From Pseudonocardia sp. TRM90224 (GTDB lineage Bacteria; Actinomycetota; Actinomycetes; Mycobacteriales; Pseudonocardiaceae), in contig NZ_JAJGSX010000032.1 of NCBI RefSeq assembly GCF_021245725.1, positions 1 through 64,000 on the forward strand: 64,000 nucleotides of DNA, written 5' to 3'. Shown piece by piece: positions 32,914 through 42,141 of this stretch. Made by a program: the position numbers and the translations under genes. Under the pieces are notes generated by a model, which was not told where the DNA came from, made no database searches, and saw only the letters and a list, made by a program, of their open reading frames with translations. How positions within the stretch are numbered: position 1 is the stretch's first letter; each line of letters begins with the position of its first letter.

Positions 32914-34809
32914 TCAGAGGTGGCTGAGCTCCGGGAGATCGACCCGGGTCTCGGCGCCGTCGCACCAGATCACGGAGGCGCGACCGGCCGTGACCGTGAC
33001 GGCGGGCGGCGCGGCCACGGTCTGCGCCCCGGAGAGCAGGACGCCGGCGACGTACCACCGCCCCTTCTGCGCAGCGCCCGCGCTCGCTCGCCACGGGATC
33101 CGCGTGGTCGGCGAGAGCGGGGTCGCGTCGGACATGGTGAGGACCCCGGACCCGGGCAGCCCGCCGAGGTCGACGACGAGCGACGTCGGCCCGTCGGGCG
33201 CGACCGGCCACCCCCCGACGCGCAGCGGACCGGCCGGCTCGTACCCGTGCCCCTCGACCCGGGCGAGCCGCACCTCCCACGGGCCCCGCACGATCGAGCC
33301 GATGACGATCTCGGGACCCAGCGTGACCTCGCCGGTCCGGCCCGATCCGTGGTCGGGCAGGCCGGGCGTGGGCTCCACCCAGTGCGCGCGGCCGATCGAG
33401 AAGCCATAGCCTGCATCGCCGGTCACGCCGAGCGTGAGCGTGCGGAACCCGGCCCGGTGCGACGCGTGGCCACCCTCGTCGAGGAGGCTCACCCCGGCGT
33501 CGAGCGGCTCGTCCCATCCCGGCGCCGACAGCACCGGGCTCGTCACCGTCGAGTATCCGATGCGGGCGTACAGCGGCGAGTCGGACACGAGCGCGCCCTC
33601 TTGCCCGTGGTCGGTTCCGTGGTTGACCACGCGCACGATCCCGTCGGCCCGCGTCCCGGCGACGAGCCAGCCGGGTGCGCGCACGACCATCGTGACGTCG
33701 CCGCGCTCGACGGGGAGCGGCTCCTCGACCGCCGTCCAGACCGGGTGGTCGGCCGCCAGCGCGAGCCCCGCCATCCCCTTGAACGCCCAGTAGGGCGAGC
33801 CGGGTCCGGAGTAGCGCTGCGCGATCGGAAGCCACCCCGCGTGCCATCCGAGCGGGAGCAGGCCGCGCTCGTCGGGGACGCCGTTGTCGAGGAAGTGGCG
33901 CAGGATCCCGCTCGCCGCGCGGCGCAGCCCACCGGGGGTCAGCGCCGTGCTGCCGGTGATCGCGCCCGCCCAGAACGGTGCTGCGGCGGCGAATCGGTAG
34001 GTGAGGCTGCGGCCCTGCACCAGCGGTCCCCCGTCGGCTCCGACGAGCGCCGCCGCCTGCGGGAGGAACTCGTCGAGCCGCGCGAGGTAGCGCTCGCGCA
34101 GCTCCTCCGCGCGCTCGTCACCCGCGGCCATCTCCAACCAGACCGCGGGATAGAAGTGCAGCGCCCAGCCGGCGTAGTGGTCGAACGACCGCTCGGGCCC
34201 GTCGGCGAACCAGCCCTCGGCGCGCACGAAGCTCTCGTGCACAGCGAGGTCGTCGTCGAGATCGGCCTTGCTCCACGGACCGCCGACGCTGCGCAGGAAC
34301 GTCTGGGTCACGATGCGGAACCACACCCAGTTGATCGGCGGGATCTGCGCGCCGACCAGCTCCGCCAGGTAGCCGACGAGCCGGTCCCGGGTCCGCTCGT
34401 CGAGCACGTCCCAGATCCGGCTCCTGGTCAGGTGCAGCCCGAGCGCGAGCGCAGCAGCCTCGACCTTCGCCTGGTCGTGCTCGCCGGGCCGCACCCAGCG
34501 CCCCGGGTTGTCGGGATCGACGCCCGCGGTGAGCCCCTCGGCGTACCACTCGGCGAGCTCCGCGCTCGCCGCGTCATCGGTGCCCGCGATGCGGAATGCG
34601 GCGCCCATGAAGCTGCGCGCGAAGCCCTCCAGCCCGTCGACGCGCGTGCCGTAACCGCCGGGTGCGCCGGGCGGTGTGATCGTCGCGTGATCCGCGCTCG
34701 CCCAAGGCCGGAGTGCGGCGAGCAGCCGATCGGCTGTCGCCAGCCAGTCGGCGCGGGCGAGCCCGGTGAACGGCGAGAGTCCGCCCGGCCCGGACACAGA
34801 GGGTGTCAT
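32914..34809 (-). CDS. DUF2264 protein (polysaccharide-locus enzyme)
   Basis: 631 residues: an N-terminal (alpha/alpha) barrel-like domain to about residue 400 (GFARSFMGAAFR, WVWFRIVTQTFLRSVGG, FDHYAGWALHFYPAVW) and a beta-rich C-terminal domain. DUF2264 members occur beside unsaturated-uronyl hydrolases and lyases; the reaction is unproven. No signal peptide, so cytoplasmic. ATG overlaps the stop of the dehydrogenase gene (ATGA). Confidence 0.85.
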   Translation of the reverse strand: MTPSVSGPGGLSPFTGLARADWLATADRLLAALRPWASADHATITPPGAPGGYGTRVDGLEGFARSFMGAAFRIAGTDDAASAELAEWYAEGLTAGVDPDNPGRWVRPGEHDQAKVEAAALALGLHLTRSRIWDVLDERTRDRLVGYLAELVGAQIPPINWVWFRIVTQTFLRSVGGPWSKADLDDDLAVHESFVRAEGWFADGPERSFDHYAGWALHFYPAVWLEMAAGDERAEELRERYLARLDEFLPQAAALVGADGGPLVQGRSLTYRFAAAAPFWAGAITGSTALTPGGLRRAASGILRHFLDNGVPDERGLLPLGWHAGWLPIAQRYSGPGSPYWAFKGMAGLALAADHPVWTAVEEPLPVERGDVTMVVRAPGWLVAGTRADGIVRVVNHGTDHGQEGALVSDSPLYARIGYSTVTSPVLSAPGWDEPLDAGVSLLDEGGHASHRAGFRTLTLGVTGDAGYGFSIGRAHWVEPTPGLPDHGSGRTGEVTLGPEIVIGSIVRGPWEVRLARVEGHGYEPAGPLRVGGWPVAPDGPTSLVVDLGGLPGSGVLTMSDATPLSPTTRIPWRASAGAAQKGRWYVAGVLLSGAQTVAAPPAVTVTAGRASVIWCDGAETRVDLPELSHL

Positions 34810-35825
34810 GCGGCCACCTCCAGATCGGCGGCGTTCACCTGCGCGGTGAGCGCATCGCCGCGCACCCAGCGTTCGAGCTCGTCGATCGCGGCGTCGGCGA
34901 GCCGGAGCGTCTCGCTGCCGAGCGAGCCGGCGATGTGCGGAGTGATCGACACGTTGGGGAGGTCGTAGAGCGGCGAGTCGTCGGGCAGCGGTTCGGGGTC
35001 GGTCACGTCGAGGATCGCGTCGAGCCGCCCACTCGCGCACTCACGGACCAGCGCGTCGGTGTCGATGAGCGCGCCGCGCGCGGTGTTGACGACCGTGCCG
35101 CCGTCGCGGAGCAGGGCGAGCTCCGCCGCGCCGATCATCCCCAGCGTCTCGGGCAACGCCGGCGCGTGCAGGCTCAGCACGTCGACCGAGCGGAGCAGCT
35201 CGTCGAGGTCCACCAGCCGGGCGCCGGCGCGGGCGACCGCCACCGGATCGGCGTGGGGGTCGTAGACGAGCACCTCGGCGTGGTCGAGCTGCTGCAGGTG
35301 CGCGACCACCCGGCGCCCGATCCGGGAGAACCCGACGATGCCGACGCGCCGCCCGTAGTTCGTGTACCGGTCGGAGGTGAGCTGGGCGCGCCAGCCGTCG
35401 CGGAACTGCCGCGGAACGCGGGCGAGGTACTGGGCACGCTTGCCTGCCAGCACGATCTGGGCGTAGGTGAACTCGGCGACCGGGATGGCGTTGGCCTCCG
35501 CCGCGGAAGTGATCACGATCCCGCGTTCCCAGAACTCCTCGGTCACCAGCGAACGGACCGTGCCTGCGCAATGGAACACCGCGCGCAGCTTCGGCATGCG
35601 GTCGAGCCGCTCGGCGGTGAGCACCGGCGCACCCCACGACGTCACCAGCACCTCGACGCCGGCGAGCCGGTCGGCCAGCGCCGGGTCATCGAGCTCCGCG
35701 GTCACGGCGGGCCGGTCGAGGCGGCACAGCTCCGCGACCCGAGCTTCGCGCAGGGCGTCGAACTGGGACGCGAACGCGTCGGGCCACATCGCAAGGAGGG
35801 CCGACGGCCGCAGCGGATCGCTCAC
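34806..35825 (-). CDS. D-isomer-specific 2-hydroxyacid dehydrogenase
   Basis: 339 residues. NAD-binding VGIVGFSRIGRRV, catalytic Arg region LVNTARGALIDTD (seen as VVNTARGALID), DVTDPEPLP with the Glu, and catalytic His in ITPHIAGS. GTG 35823-35825 has AGGAGGAG upstream. First gene of the minus-strand operon (dehydrogenase, DUF2264, binding protein, permeases, DUF624). It would reduce or oxidise a 2-keto/2-hydroxy acid, fitting downstream uronate catabolism. Confidence 0.9.
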   Translation of the reverse strand: MSDPLRPSALLAMWPDAFASQFDALREARVAELCRLDRPAVTAELDDPALADRLAGVEVLVTSWGAPVLTAERLDRMPKLRAVFHCAGTVRSLVTEEFWERGIVITSAAEANAIPVAEFTYAQIVLAGKRAQYLARVPRQFRDGWRAQLTSDRYTNYGRRVGIVGFSRIGRRVVAHLQQLDHAEVLVYDPHADPVAVARAGARLVDLDELLRSVDVLSLHAPALPETLGMIGAAELALLRDGGTVVNTARGALIDTDALVRECASGRLDAILDVTDPEPLPDDSPLYDLPNVSITPHIAGSLGSETLRLADAAIDELERWVRGDALTAQVNAADLEVAA

Positions 35826-35870
35826 CAGGCAGCTCCTCCTTGATTGCTTCGTTGGTGGCGTGGACCATAC

Positions 35871-35902
35871 GATGCATTCGAACACAATCAAACGAATCGA
35901 TC
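35871..35902. promoter_or_regulatory. Candidate operator of the divergent sugar operons
   Basis: ATTCG (35876-35880), 12 bases, CGAAT (35893-35897); extending to ten bases per arm (GATGCATTCG against CGAATCGATC) eight pair. A second CGAA lies downstream at 35908-35911. It sits in the 93-bp gap between the dehydrogenase and lyase genes. Confidence 0.55.
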
Positions 35903-35918
35903 AGAAACGAACAGGGTC

Positions 35919-37802
35919 GTGCAGGCTCGATCTCATGATGTTGCCGACGGACATGCGCTGCGGGGCGGCGCGCTCGTCGCCGCCTGGCGCGACCGGGCAC
36001 CGGCCGCGACGTCGGCCCTCTTCCCCGAAGAGTGGGGCGACGTGCCCAGCCGGATCTCGGAGTCGCTGACGGACGCCGTCGAGGCGGACCGGGCCGCGGG
36101 CTGGCCACCGGCCCTGCTGCGCGATTACGCCGCCTATCCCCGACGTGGCGAGCGGGTCCCGTACGAGGACGTCGTCCGCAGCCGCCTCGGGCGCATCGCC
36201 CGCGCGACCGCCCTCGCCGCGATCCGCCCGGCGACGGGCGCGATCGACGACGTCGCCGACGGCACATGGCTCGTGGCCGAGCAGAGCACGTGGTGCTGGC
36301 CCGCACACGACGACGCGTTCGAACGGACCGCTGGCGTTGTTCCCGCCCTGGACCGGCCCTACCTCGACCTCGGAGCGGCGGAGACCGCGGCGACCCTCGC
36401 CGTCGCCGCGCTGGTGCTCGGGGATCAGCTCGACGCCGCCTACCCGGGCCTGCTCGACCGGGTGACCACCGAGGTGCGCCACCGCGTCCTGGATCCCTTC
36501 CGGACCCGCCGCGACTGGCACTGGCTCGGCCTGGAGGGCAACGTCCACAACTGGAACCCGTGGATCCACGGCAACCTCGTCGTCACCGCCCTCGCTTTCG
36601 ACCGGCCCGACCAGCAGGCCGAGACGCTGGGGATGTGCGTGGAGGGCATCGACCGCTACCTCGCGGCGCTTCCCGCGGACGGCGGCATCGACGAGGGCGG
36701 CGACTACTGGTGGCACGGCGCCTGCCGCGCGCTCGAAGCGCTCGATGTGCTCGACCGGGTCCACCGGATCGGGCTGTTCGACCTCGTCGCGGTCGACGAG
36801 CTGCTGTCCTTCCCCCACCGGATGCAGATATCGGCGCACTGGAACCTGTCGTTCGCCGACGCCGAACCCCGCCCGCGCGGCGAGGCGCCGTGGTTCCGGC
36901 TGCGCCGCTGGGGTGAACGGCGCGGCCTCGCCGACGTCGTCGCGCATGCGACGGCGCAAGCCACCGCAGCGCCCGTTCCGTTCGACTCCGGGGCGGCCCG
37001 GCTCCTCGACGCACTGCTGGATCCGGCGCCGATCCGGCTGCCGGACCCCTCGTTGCCACCGCCAACGCCACCGCCGCTGCCGCTGCCGCTGCCACTGACC
37101 GTCGAGCTCCGGTCGATCGGACTCGCAGCAGCCCGGGAGTGCGCCGGCAGCAGCGAAGGGCTCTTCGTCAGCATCAAGGCGGGGCACAACGGCCAGAACC
37201 ACAACCACCTCGACCTCGGCGCCATCGAGATCGCGGTCGACGGAGTGCCGGTCGTCGTCGACGCCGGCCGGCCCACCTACGACGGGCGCACGTTCACGGC
37301 GCGCCGGTACGAGCTGTGGCCGATGCGCAGCGAGTGGCACTCCACCCTGCGCCCGCGCGGTCTCGACCAGGAGCCGGGAGAGCGGTGGGCGGCCCCGATC
37401 GACGGCGGCGACGACGGGACGCGCGCCGACTGGCACGTCGACCTGAGCCGCGCCTACCCGCTCGCCGCAGGCGAGCTGCTCACCCGGCAGGTCATGATGG
37501 ACCGGACCAACGCGACCGTCACCGTGCACGACCGCTGGCGGCTGGACGGGGAGCAGGCGACCTCGGCCGTCCTGATCCTGCACGGCGAGGTGGCAATCGA
37601 ACCGGGCGAGCTGCTCGTCCGACCACCGGGTGCCGGGCGAGGCCTGCGCATCAGCCACGACGCCGACCGCATCGAGGTCACCGAGCGCGCGCTCGACGAT
37701 CCCTACCTCGTCTCCGCGTGGGGCCCCCGGCTCACCCGCGTGGAACTCGTCGTCGAATCCCGCCGGAGCGACCTCGTCCTGCACTCCCGGGCGGCGTCGT
37801 GA
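35919..37802 (+). CDS. Heparinase II/III-like polysaccharide lyase
   Basis: 627 residues. Helical barrel domain with EGNVHNWNPWIHGN and DGGIDEGGDYWWHGAC, a Pro/Leu linker (about 385-398, from a CCGCTG repeat), then the heparinase II/III beta domain: GHNGQNHNHLDLG, VVVDAGRPTYDG. Family enzymes cleave uronic acid-containing chains. No signal peptide, so it should act on imported oligosaccharides. Start GTG 35919 is the best in-frame choice but has only a weak ribosome site. Confidence 0.85.
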   Translation: MQARSHDVADGHALRGGALVAAWRDRAPAATSALFPEEWGDVPSRISESLTDAVEADRAAGWPPALLRDYAAYPRRGERVPYEDVVRSRLGRIARATALAAIRPATGAIDDVADGTWLVAEQSTWCWPAHDDAFERTAGVVPALDRPYLDLGAAETAATLAVAALVLGDQLDAAYPGLLDRVTTEVRHRVLDPFRTRRDWHWLGLEGNVHNWNPWIHGNLVVTALAFDRPDQQAETLGMCVEGIDRYLAALPADGGIDEGGDYWWHGACRALEALDVLDRVHRIGLFDLVAVDELLSFPHRMQISAHWNLSFADAEPRPRGEAPWFRLRRWGERRGLADVVAHATAQATAAPVPFDSGAARLLDALLDPAPIRLPDPSLPPPTPPPLPLPLPLTVELRSIGLAAARECAGSSEGLFVSIKAGHNGQNHNHLDLGAIEIAVDGVPVVVDAGRPTYDGRTFTARRYELWPMRSEWHSTLRPRGLDQEPGERWAAPIDGGDDGTRADWHVDLSRAYPLAAGELLTRQVMMDRTNATVTVHDRWRLDGEQATSAVLILHGEVAIEPGELLVRPPGAGRGLRISHDADRIEVTERALDDPYLVSAWGPRLTRVELVVESRRSDLVLHSRAAS

Positions 37803-38908
37803 CGGCCCGCCCGCCGGGGCCGGTGTTCGGCATCGCCCGGCGTGAACGAATCATGGAGGCGCTGCGCCGCACCGGAGCCGTCACGGTTCGCGACCTCGCT
37901 GTCGAGCTCGGCGTCACCGAGATCACCATTCGCCGCGACATCACCGCGCTCGCCGACCGCGGCCTCGTCACCCGCGTGCACGGAGGTGCGACGCTGCGCA
38001 GCGCCCTCGATACGAGCATCGCTCGCAACCCCGACGCCGCAGGCCCGGCGCTGTACCGGATCGGCATGGTCGTGCCTTCCCTCAGCTACTACTGGCCGCA
38101 GATCGTCAACGGGACCCGCGCCGCCGCCACCGCGGCCCGCGTGCAGCTGGTGCTGCGCGGCGCCTCGTACGATCCGGCCGACCAGCGCCGCCAGATCGCC
38201 GCGTTGCTCGAGTCGGGCGTGCACGGCCTGCTCGTCGCGCCGGAGGTGAGCGGCAGCGCCGGGCTCGCGATCCTCACCTGGCTCGACGCGCTCAGCGTGC
38301 CCGTCGTGCTCGTCGAGCGCCGGGCCCCGCACTCCGCGGCGCTGCGGCGGCTGGAGTGGGTGAGCACCGACCACGACTTCGGCGCGAAGATGGCCGTCCA
38401 CCACCTGTACGAGCAGGGCCACCGGCGCATCGGCCTCGCCCTCGCCCGCGACTCGCCCACCGCCCCGCAACTGCGGCGGGGCTGGGAGCAGGCGCTGCTG
38501 CAGCTCGGGCTCGATACGGACGTCGTGACTGCGACGCTCCTCGACATCGAGGAGGCCACGGAGCGCGAGGCCCGCTTCGGGGAGATCGTTTCGACGTGCC
38601 GCGACACCGGTACGACGGCGCTGATCGTGCACGCCGATCCGCAGGCGATCCTGTTCGGGAACTACTGCGCCGACCACGGCATCGACATCCCCCGCGACCT
38701 CGCGATCGTGGCCTACGACGACGAGGTCGCCGAGAACGGGACCCCACCCATCAGCGCGCTGCGACCTGCGAAGGAGTACGTCGGTCGGCTCGCGCTCGAA
38801 ACCATGATGACGCGGCTCAGGGAGGGCAGCAGCCGCCCGATCCAGCGGACGGTGGTACTGCCCGAGCTCGAGGTCCGCGCCTCCTCCATCGCGCAACGGA
38901 CAGGCTGA
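37799..38908 (+). CDS. DeoR-HTH / sugar-binding-domain regulator
   Basis: 369 residues. N-terminal DeoR-type helix-turn-helix (ARRERIMEALRRTGAVTVRDL, TIRRDITALADRGLVTRVHGGA) joined to a LacI-type periplasmic-binding-like domain (YRIGMVVPSLSYYWPQI, DPADQRRQIAALLESGVHGLLVAPE, GHRRIGLALA, AIVAYDDEVAENGTPP). GTG overlaps the lyase stop (GTGA). Probable sugar-responsive repressor of both divergent operons. Confidence 0.92.
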   Translation: MTARPPGPVFGIARRERIMEALRRTGAVTVRDLAVELGVTEITIRRDITALADRGLVTRVHGGATLRSALDTSIARNPDAAGPALYRIGMVVPSLSYYWPQIVNGTRAAATAARVQLVLRGASYDPADQRRQIAALLESGVHGLLVAPEVSGSAGLAILTWLDALSVPVVLVERRAPHSAALRRLEWVSTDHDFGAKMAVHHLYEQGHRRIGLALARDSPTAPQLRRGWEQALLQLGLDTDVVTATLLDIEEATEREARFGEIVSTCRDTGTTALIVHADPQAILFGNYCADHGIDIPRDLAIVAYDDEVAENGTPPISALRPAKEYVGRLALETMMTRLREGSSRPIQRTVVLPELEVRASSIAQRTG

Positions 38909-39076
38909 GCCGACCCGTTCGACCGCGACGGCCGCTCCGCCACCGGCAGGGCGGGTCGCAAGATCGGCTCGATCAGCCACCGCACCACCGGGTTGAGCCG
39001 AGCTGCCATCGTCCTGGTCACCAGGGTGTGCTCGCCCACGGGTTCGCAGGCGGAGCTCGGGACGCAGCCGGCAGGG

Positions 39077-39667
39077 TCAGCCGGGACGGGCGTGGATCAC
39101 GGGGAGCAGGACGCGGTCGACGAGTTGTTCCACGAATTCCTCGTCCTGCGGGTCGGGATCGGGATCGAGCAGCTGGTGCTGCAGCGTCATACCGCGGGTG
39201 ACGTCCGCCAGCAGCATCGCGTCGACGCCCGGGGCGAGTTCGCCGCGCTCGACGGCCCGCGCCAGGATGACCTTCGTCAGCCGCGCCTCCTGCGCTCGCA
39301 ACAGCTCCAGTGCGGCGGCGCCGAGCTCGCCGTGCAGTCCGACGGCGGCGAGCAGGCCGCGGAGCAGGGCGGGCGCTCCGGGATCGCGGCGCAGGTTCGC
39401 GATGAGGTCGCCGCGCAGGCTGCCGGTGTCGACGAGGGCGCCGGGGGACACGGCGGTGCGGGCGACGGCCCGCTGCAGCGCCGCCGTCATCAGCTCTTCC
39501 TTGCCCGACCACCGGCGGTAGATCGTCTTCGTGCTGGCCCGGGCGCGCTGGTGCACAGCGCTGACCGTCAGCCGGTCGTAGCCGACCTCGGCCAGCACCT
39601 CCAGTGCGGCGTCGAGGATCGCGGCCTCGCGCTGCGGGTCGGGTGGCCTGCCCGGTCTGCGTTCCAC
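39077..39667 (-). CDS. TetR-family regulator (of terC)
   Basis: 196 residues with N-terminal HTH (YDRLTVSAVHQRARASTKTIY, then RRWSGKEEL) and a TetR_C_11-like helical domain. GTG 39665-39667. Divergent from terC across 73 bp that contain a clear inverted repeat, so it is the likely terC repressor. Between its stop and the DeoR/LacI gene (38909-39076) no gene is supported. Confidence 0.9.
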   Translation of the reverse strand: MERRPGRPPDPQREAAILDAALEVLAEVGYDRLTVSAVHQRARASTKTIYRRWSGKEELMTAALQRAVARTAVSPGALVDTGSLRGDLIANLRRDPGAPALLRGLLAAVGLHGELGAAALELLRAQEARLTKVILARAVERGELAPGVDAMLLADVTRGMTLQHQLLDPDPDPQDEEFVEQLVDRVLLPVIHARPG

Positions 39668-39690
39668 GTCACCATCCTGCCAGGAACGAA

Positions 39691-39709
39691 AAACGACACA
39701 GCGTCGTTT
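39691..39709. promoter_or_regulatory. TetR operator
   Basis: AAACGAC (39691-39697), ACAGC, GTCGTTT (39703-39709): perfect 7-bp arms, extended by A/T on both sides. Lies between the divergent TetR and terC starts. Confidence 0.8.
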
Positions 39710-39740
39710 CCTAAGGGACTGCCGTCGGAGGAGGAAGCTT

Positions 39741-40910
39741 GTGGACGTGTCCGCCCTGGTGTGGGGCCTGACGATCGCCGGGATCGTCGGACTCCTGCTG
39801 TTCGACTTCGTGTTCCACGTGCGCAAGGCGCACACGCCCACGCTGCGCGAGGCCGCGATCTGGTCGTCCATTTACGTCGGGCTGGCCATCGTGTTCGGCT
39901 TCGGCGTGTGGTACTTCGGTGGCGCCGCGATGGGGACCGAGTACTTCGCCGGCTATGTCACCGAGAAGGCGTTGAGCGTCGACAACCTCTTCGTCTTCCT
40001 CGTGATCATGGCGAGCTTCAAGGTGCCGCGCGCCGACCAGCAGAAGGTGCTGCTGTTCGGCATCGTGTTCGCGCTGATCGCCCGCAGCGCGTTCATCTTC
40101 GCCGGGGTCGCGCTGATCAACACGTTCTCGTGGGTCTTCTACCTCTTCGGCGCCATCTTGCTGTGGACGGCCGTCAGCCTGCTGCGCGAGGACGATGAGG
40201 GCACGGAGGCGGACAACTTCGTCATCCGCTTCGCCCGCCGACACCTCCGCACATCCGAGCACTACGATGGCGACAAGCTGTTCACGGTCGAGAACGGCCG
40301 CCGGGTGCTCACTCCGATGCTGCTGGTCATGGTCGCCATCGGTGGCACCGACCTGCTGTTCGCGCTCGACTCGATCCCGGCGATCTTCGGCCTGACGTCG
40401 GACGCGTACATCGTGTTCACCGCCACGGCGTTCTCACTGATGGGTCTGCGTCAGCTGTTCTTCCTCATCGACGGTTTGCTCGACCGGCTCGTCTACCTGT
40501 CCTACGGCCTTGCCACGATCCTCGGGTTCATCGGCGTCAAGCTCGTGCTGCACGCGCTGCACGAGAACTCCTTGCCGTTCGTCAACGGCGGGCAGCCGTT
40601 GCCGGTGTGGGAGATCAGCACGGGGCTCTCGCTGGCGGTCATCGTCGGGGTACTGGCGATCACCGTGATCGCGTCGCTGATCAGCCCGGCAGGGAGAGCG
40701 AAGACCGTCGAGACGACGTTGCGCAAGCACGCCCGCAACGCCGTCGACGAGGAGCTGCCGGAAGCCGACCGGGCCGTTGCCTACCGCGCCCTGGTAGAAG
40801 CCGAACGACTCGTCCCGGCGCTGCCCGGCAAGGGCCGGGCAGCGATCCAGGAGCATGAGGAACTGGCAGCGCTCGTCGCGTCGGCGCACCGACAGCACGC
40901 GGAGGTCTGA
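39741..40910 (+). CDS. TerC-family integral membrane protein
   Basis: 389 residues with about nine helices. Family motifs EKALSVDNLFVF and GGTDLLFALDSIPAIFGLT carry the acidic residues thought to bind metal. GTG 39741 has GGAGGAGG upstream. A cytoplasmic loop (RRHLRTSEHYDGDKLF) and a charged C-terminal tail are normal. TerC proteins relate to tellurite resistance and, in other bacteria, manganese export. Confidence 0.93.
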   Translation: MDVSALVWGLTIAGIVGLLLFDFVFHVRKAHTPTLREAAIWSSIYVGLAIVFGFGVWYFGGAAMGTEYFAGYVTEKALSVDNLFVFLVIMASFKVPRADQQKVLLFGIVFALIARSAFIFAGVALINTFSWVFYLFGAILLWTAVSLLREDDEGTEADNFVIRFARRHLRTSEHYDGDKLFTVENGRRVLTPMLLVMVAIGGTDLLFALDSIPAIFGLTSDAYIVFTATAFSLMGLRQLFFLIDGLLDRLVYLSYGLATILGFIGVKLVLHALHENSLPFVNGGQPLPVWEISTGLSLAVIVGVLAITVIASLISPAGRAKTVETTLRKHARNAVDEELPEADRAVAYRALVEAERLVPALPGKGRAAIQEHEELAALVASAHRQHAEV

Positions 40911-41012
40911 TCGCCTGGCCGTCCGGCGGGAGGCTCCGCCGTGGACCTGTCGTTCCCGCAGGCCGACGAGCACTGGACCGGTGATCAGCCGGCGAGTCCG
41001 AGCCGCGCGCAG

Positions 41013-41051
41013 GTTGTCAGAGAGCAGCGTTGAGGGCGCTTTCCAGGTCGG
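41013..41051. repeat. Short direct repeat, copy 1
   Basis: The 39 bases over the 3' end of the PLP-lyase gene recur at 52344-52380 with one 2-base deletion (GGGCGCTTTCC against GGGCTTTCC). The flanks do not match further. See the finding on this pair. Confidence 0.8.
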
Positions 41052-42141
41052 TCTCGAGGTCGGTCGGGTCCTCGATGCCCACGGAGATGCGCAGGACGTC
41101 GGGCTCGTCGATCCAGTCGACGAGGCTGGCGGTGTCGCCGAGGCTGGTCGCGCGCACGATCAGCGCGAACGCGTCGTAGACGGCGGCCTTGCGCGCGGGT
41201 TCGCGCAGTCGGATCGAGAGCATGCCGCCGAACCCGGCGCCGCCGGTCAGGCGCATCGCCCGCTCGCGGTTCGGGCCGGGCAGGCCGGGGTAGGCCACGT
41301 GCGCGACGGCCGGGTGTGCGACCGCAACCTGGGCGAGGCGCTGCGCCGATGCCGACGCGCGGGTCATCCGCAGCGGCAGCGTGCGCATGCCGTCGATGAT
41401 CGCGGCAGCGGTGTGCGGGCTGATCGTCGACCCGAGAGTGCGGCGCAGCGCCGCGACCCGTGCCACGAGTTCCTCCCCGCCCGCCACCGCGCCCGCGACA
41501 GCCCGCCCGTGCCCGGACAGGTACTTCGTGGCGCTCTGCACGACGAGGTCGGCGCCCAGCTCTATCGGCCGCACCAGCACGGGCGAGGCGAACGTGTTGT
41601 CGACGACGACGGGGACGCCGCGCTCGTGCGCCGCCGCGACCAGCGCGGGCACGTCGAGCACGTCCAGGCCCGGGTTGGTGAACGTCTCGAAGAAGACCGC
41701 GCGGGTGTCGGGCCGGAGCGCGGCCGGCAATGCCGCCGGCGCGCGGAAGTCGGCGAAGGTGACGGTCGCGCCGAACGCGGGGAGGTCGTGCTCCAGCAGG
41801 TCCCGGGTGGCGATGAACAGCTGGTCGGAGGCCACCACGTGGCCACCGCCGCGCAGCAGCGCGAGCAGCGTGGTGCTGATCGCCGCCATCCCCGAGGCGA
41901 ACGCCAGCGCCCGCGGCGCCGAGTCGGCGTCGGCCAGCACCTTCTCCAGGGACGCAACGGTCGGGTTCTGCAGGCGCGTGTAGAACAGCGTGCCGGCCGG
42001 GTCGGCGACGGCGCGAGTGTGCGCCACGTGGTCGTCCAGCACGAACGCCGCCGTGTCGAAAACGGGGGTGCCGACGGCGCCGAGCGGGTGCGGCCCCGCC
42101 CCGTGCACCAGCCGGGTCGCCAGGTCGTGCTCCTCCCCCAT
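41017..42141 (-). CDS. Cys/Met-metabolism PLP enzyme (gamma-synthase/lyase type)
   Basis: 374 residues. The PLP Lys is in SATKYLSGH; YTRLQNPTV and ASGMAAIST are family motifs. A lyase role (cystathionine beta/gamma-lyase or methionine gamma-lyase) is as likely as synthesis. ATG 42139-42141 overlaps the M20 gene's stop. Last gene of an operon with an amino-acid ABC importer and M20 amidohydrolase, so catabolism of an imported S-amino-acid conjugate is plausible. Confidence 0.88.
   Translation of the reverse strand: MGEEHDLATRLVHGAGPHPLGAVGTPVFDTAAFVLDDHVAHTRAVADPAGTLFYTRLQNPTVASLEKVLADADSAPRALAFASGMAAISTTLLALLRGGGHVVASDQLFIATRDLLEHDLPAFGATVTFADFRAPAALPAALRPDTRAVFFETFTNPGLDVLDVPALVAAAHERGVPVVVDNTFASPVLVRPIELGADLVVQSATKYLSGHGRAVAGAVAGGEELVARVAALRRTLGSTISPHTAAAIIDGMRTLPLRMTRASASAQRLAQVAVAHPAVAHVAYPGLPGPNRERAMRLTGGAGFGGMLSIRLREPARKAAVYDAFALIVRATSLGDTASLVDWIDEPDVLRISVGIEDPTDLETDLESALNAAL

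Noticed and set aside
38890..39039. Short minus-strand ORF MGEHTLVTRTMAARLNPVVR
   Set aside because: Looks protein-like at first but runs antisense into the regulator gene and matches no known family; at most a remnant.
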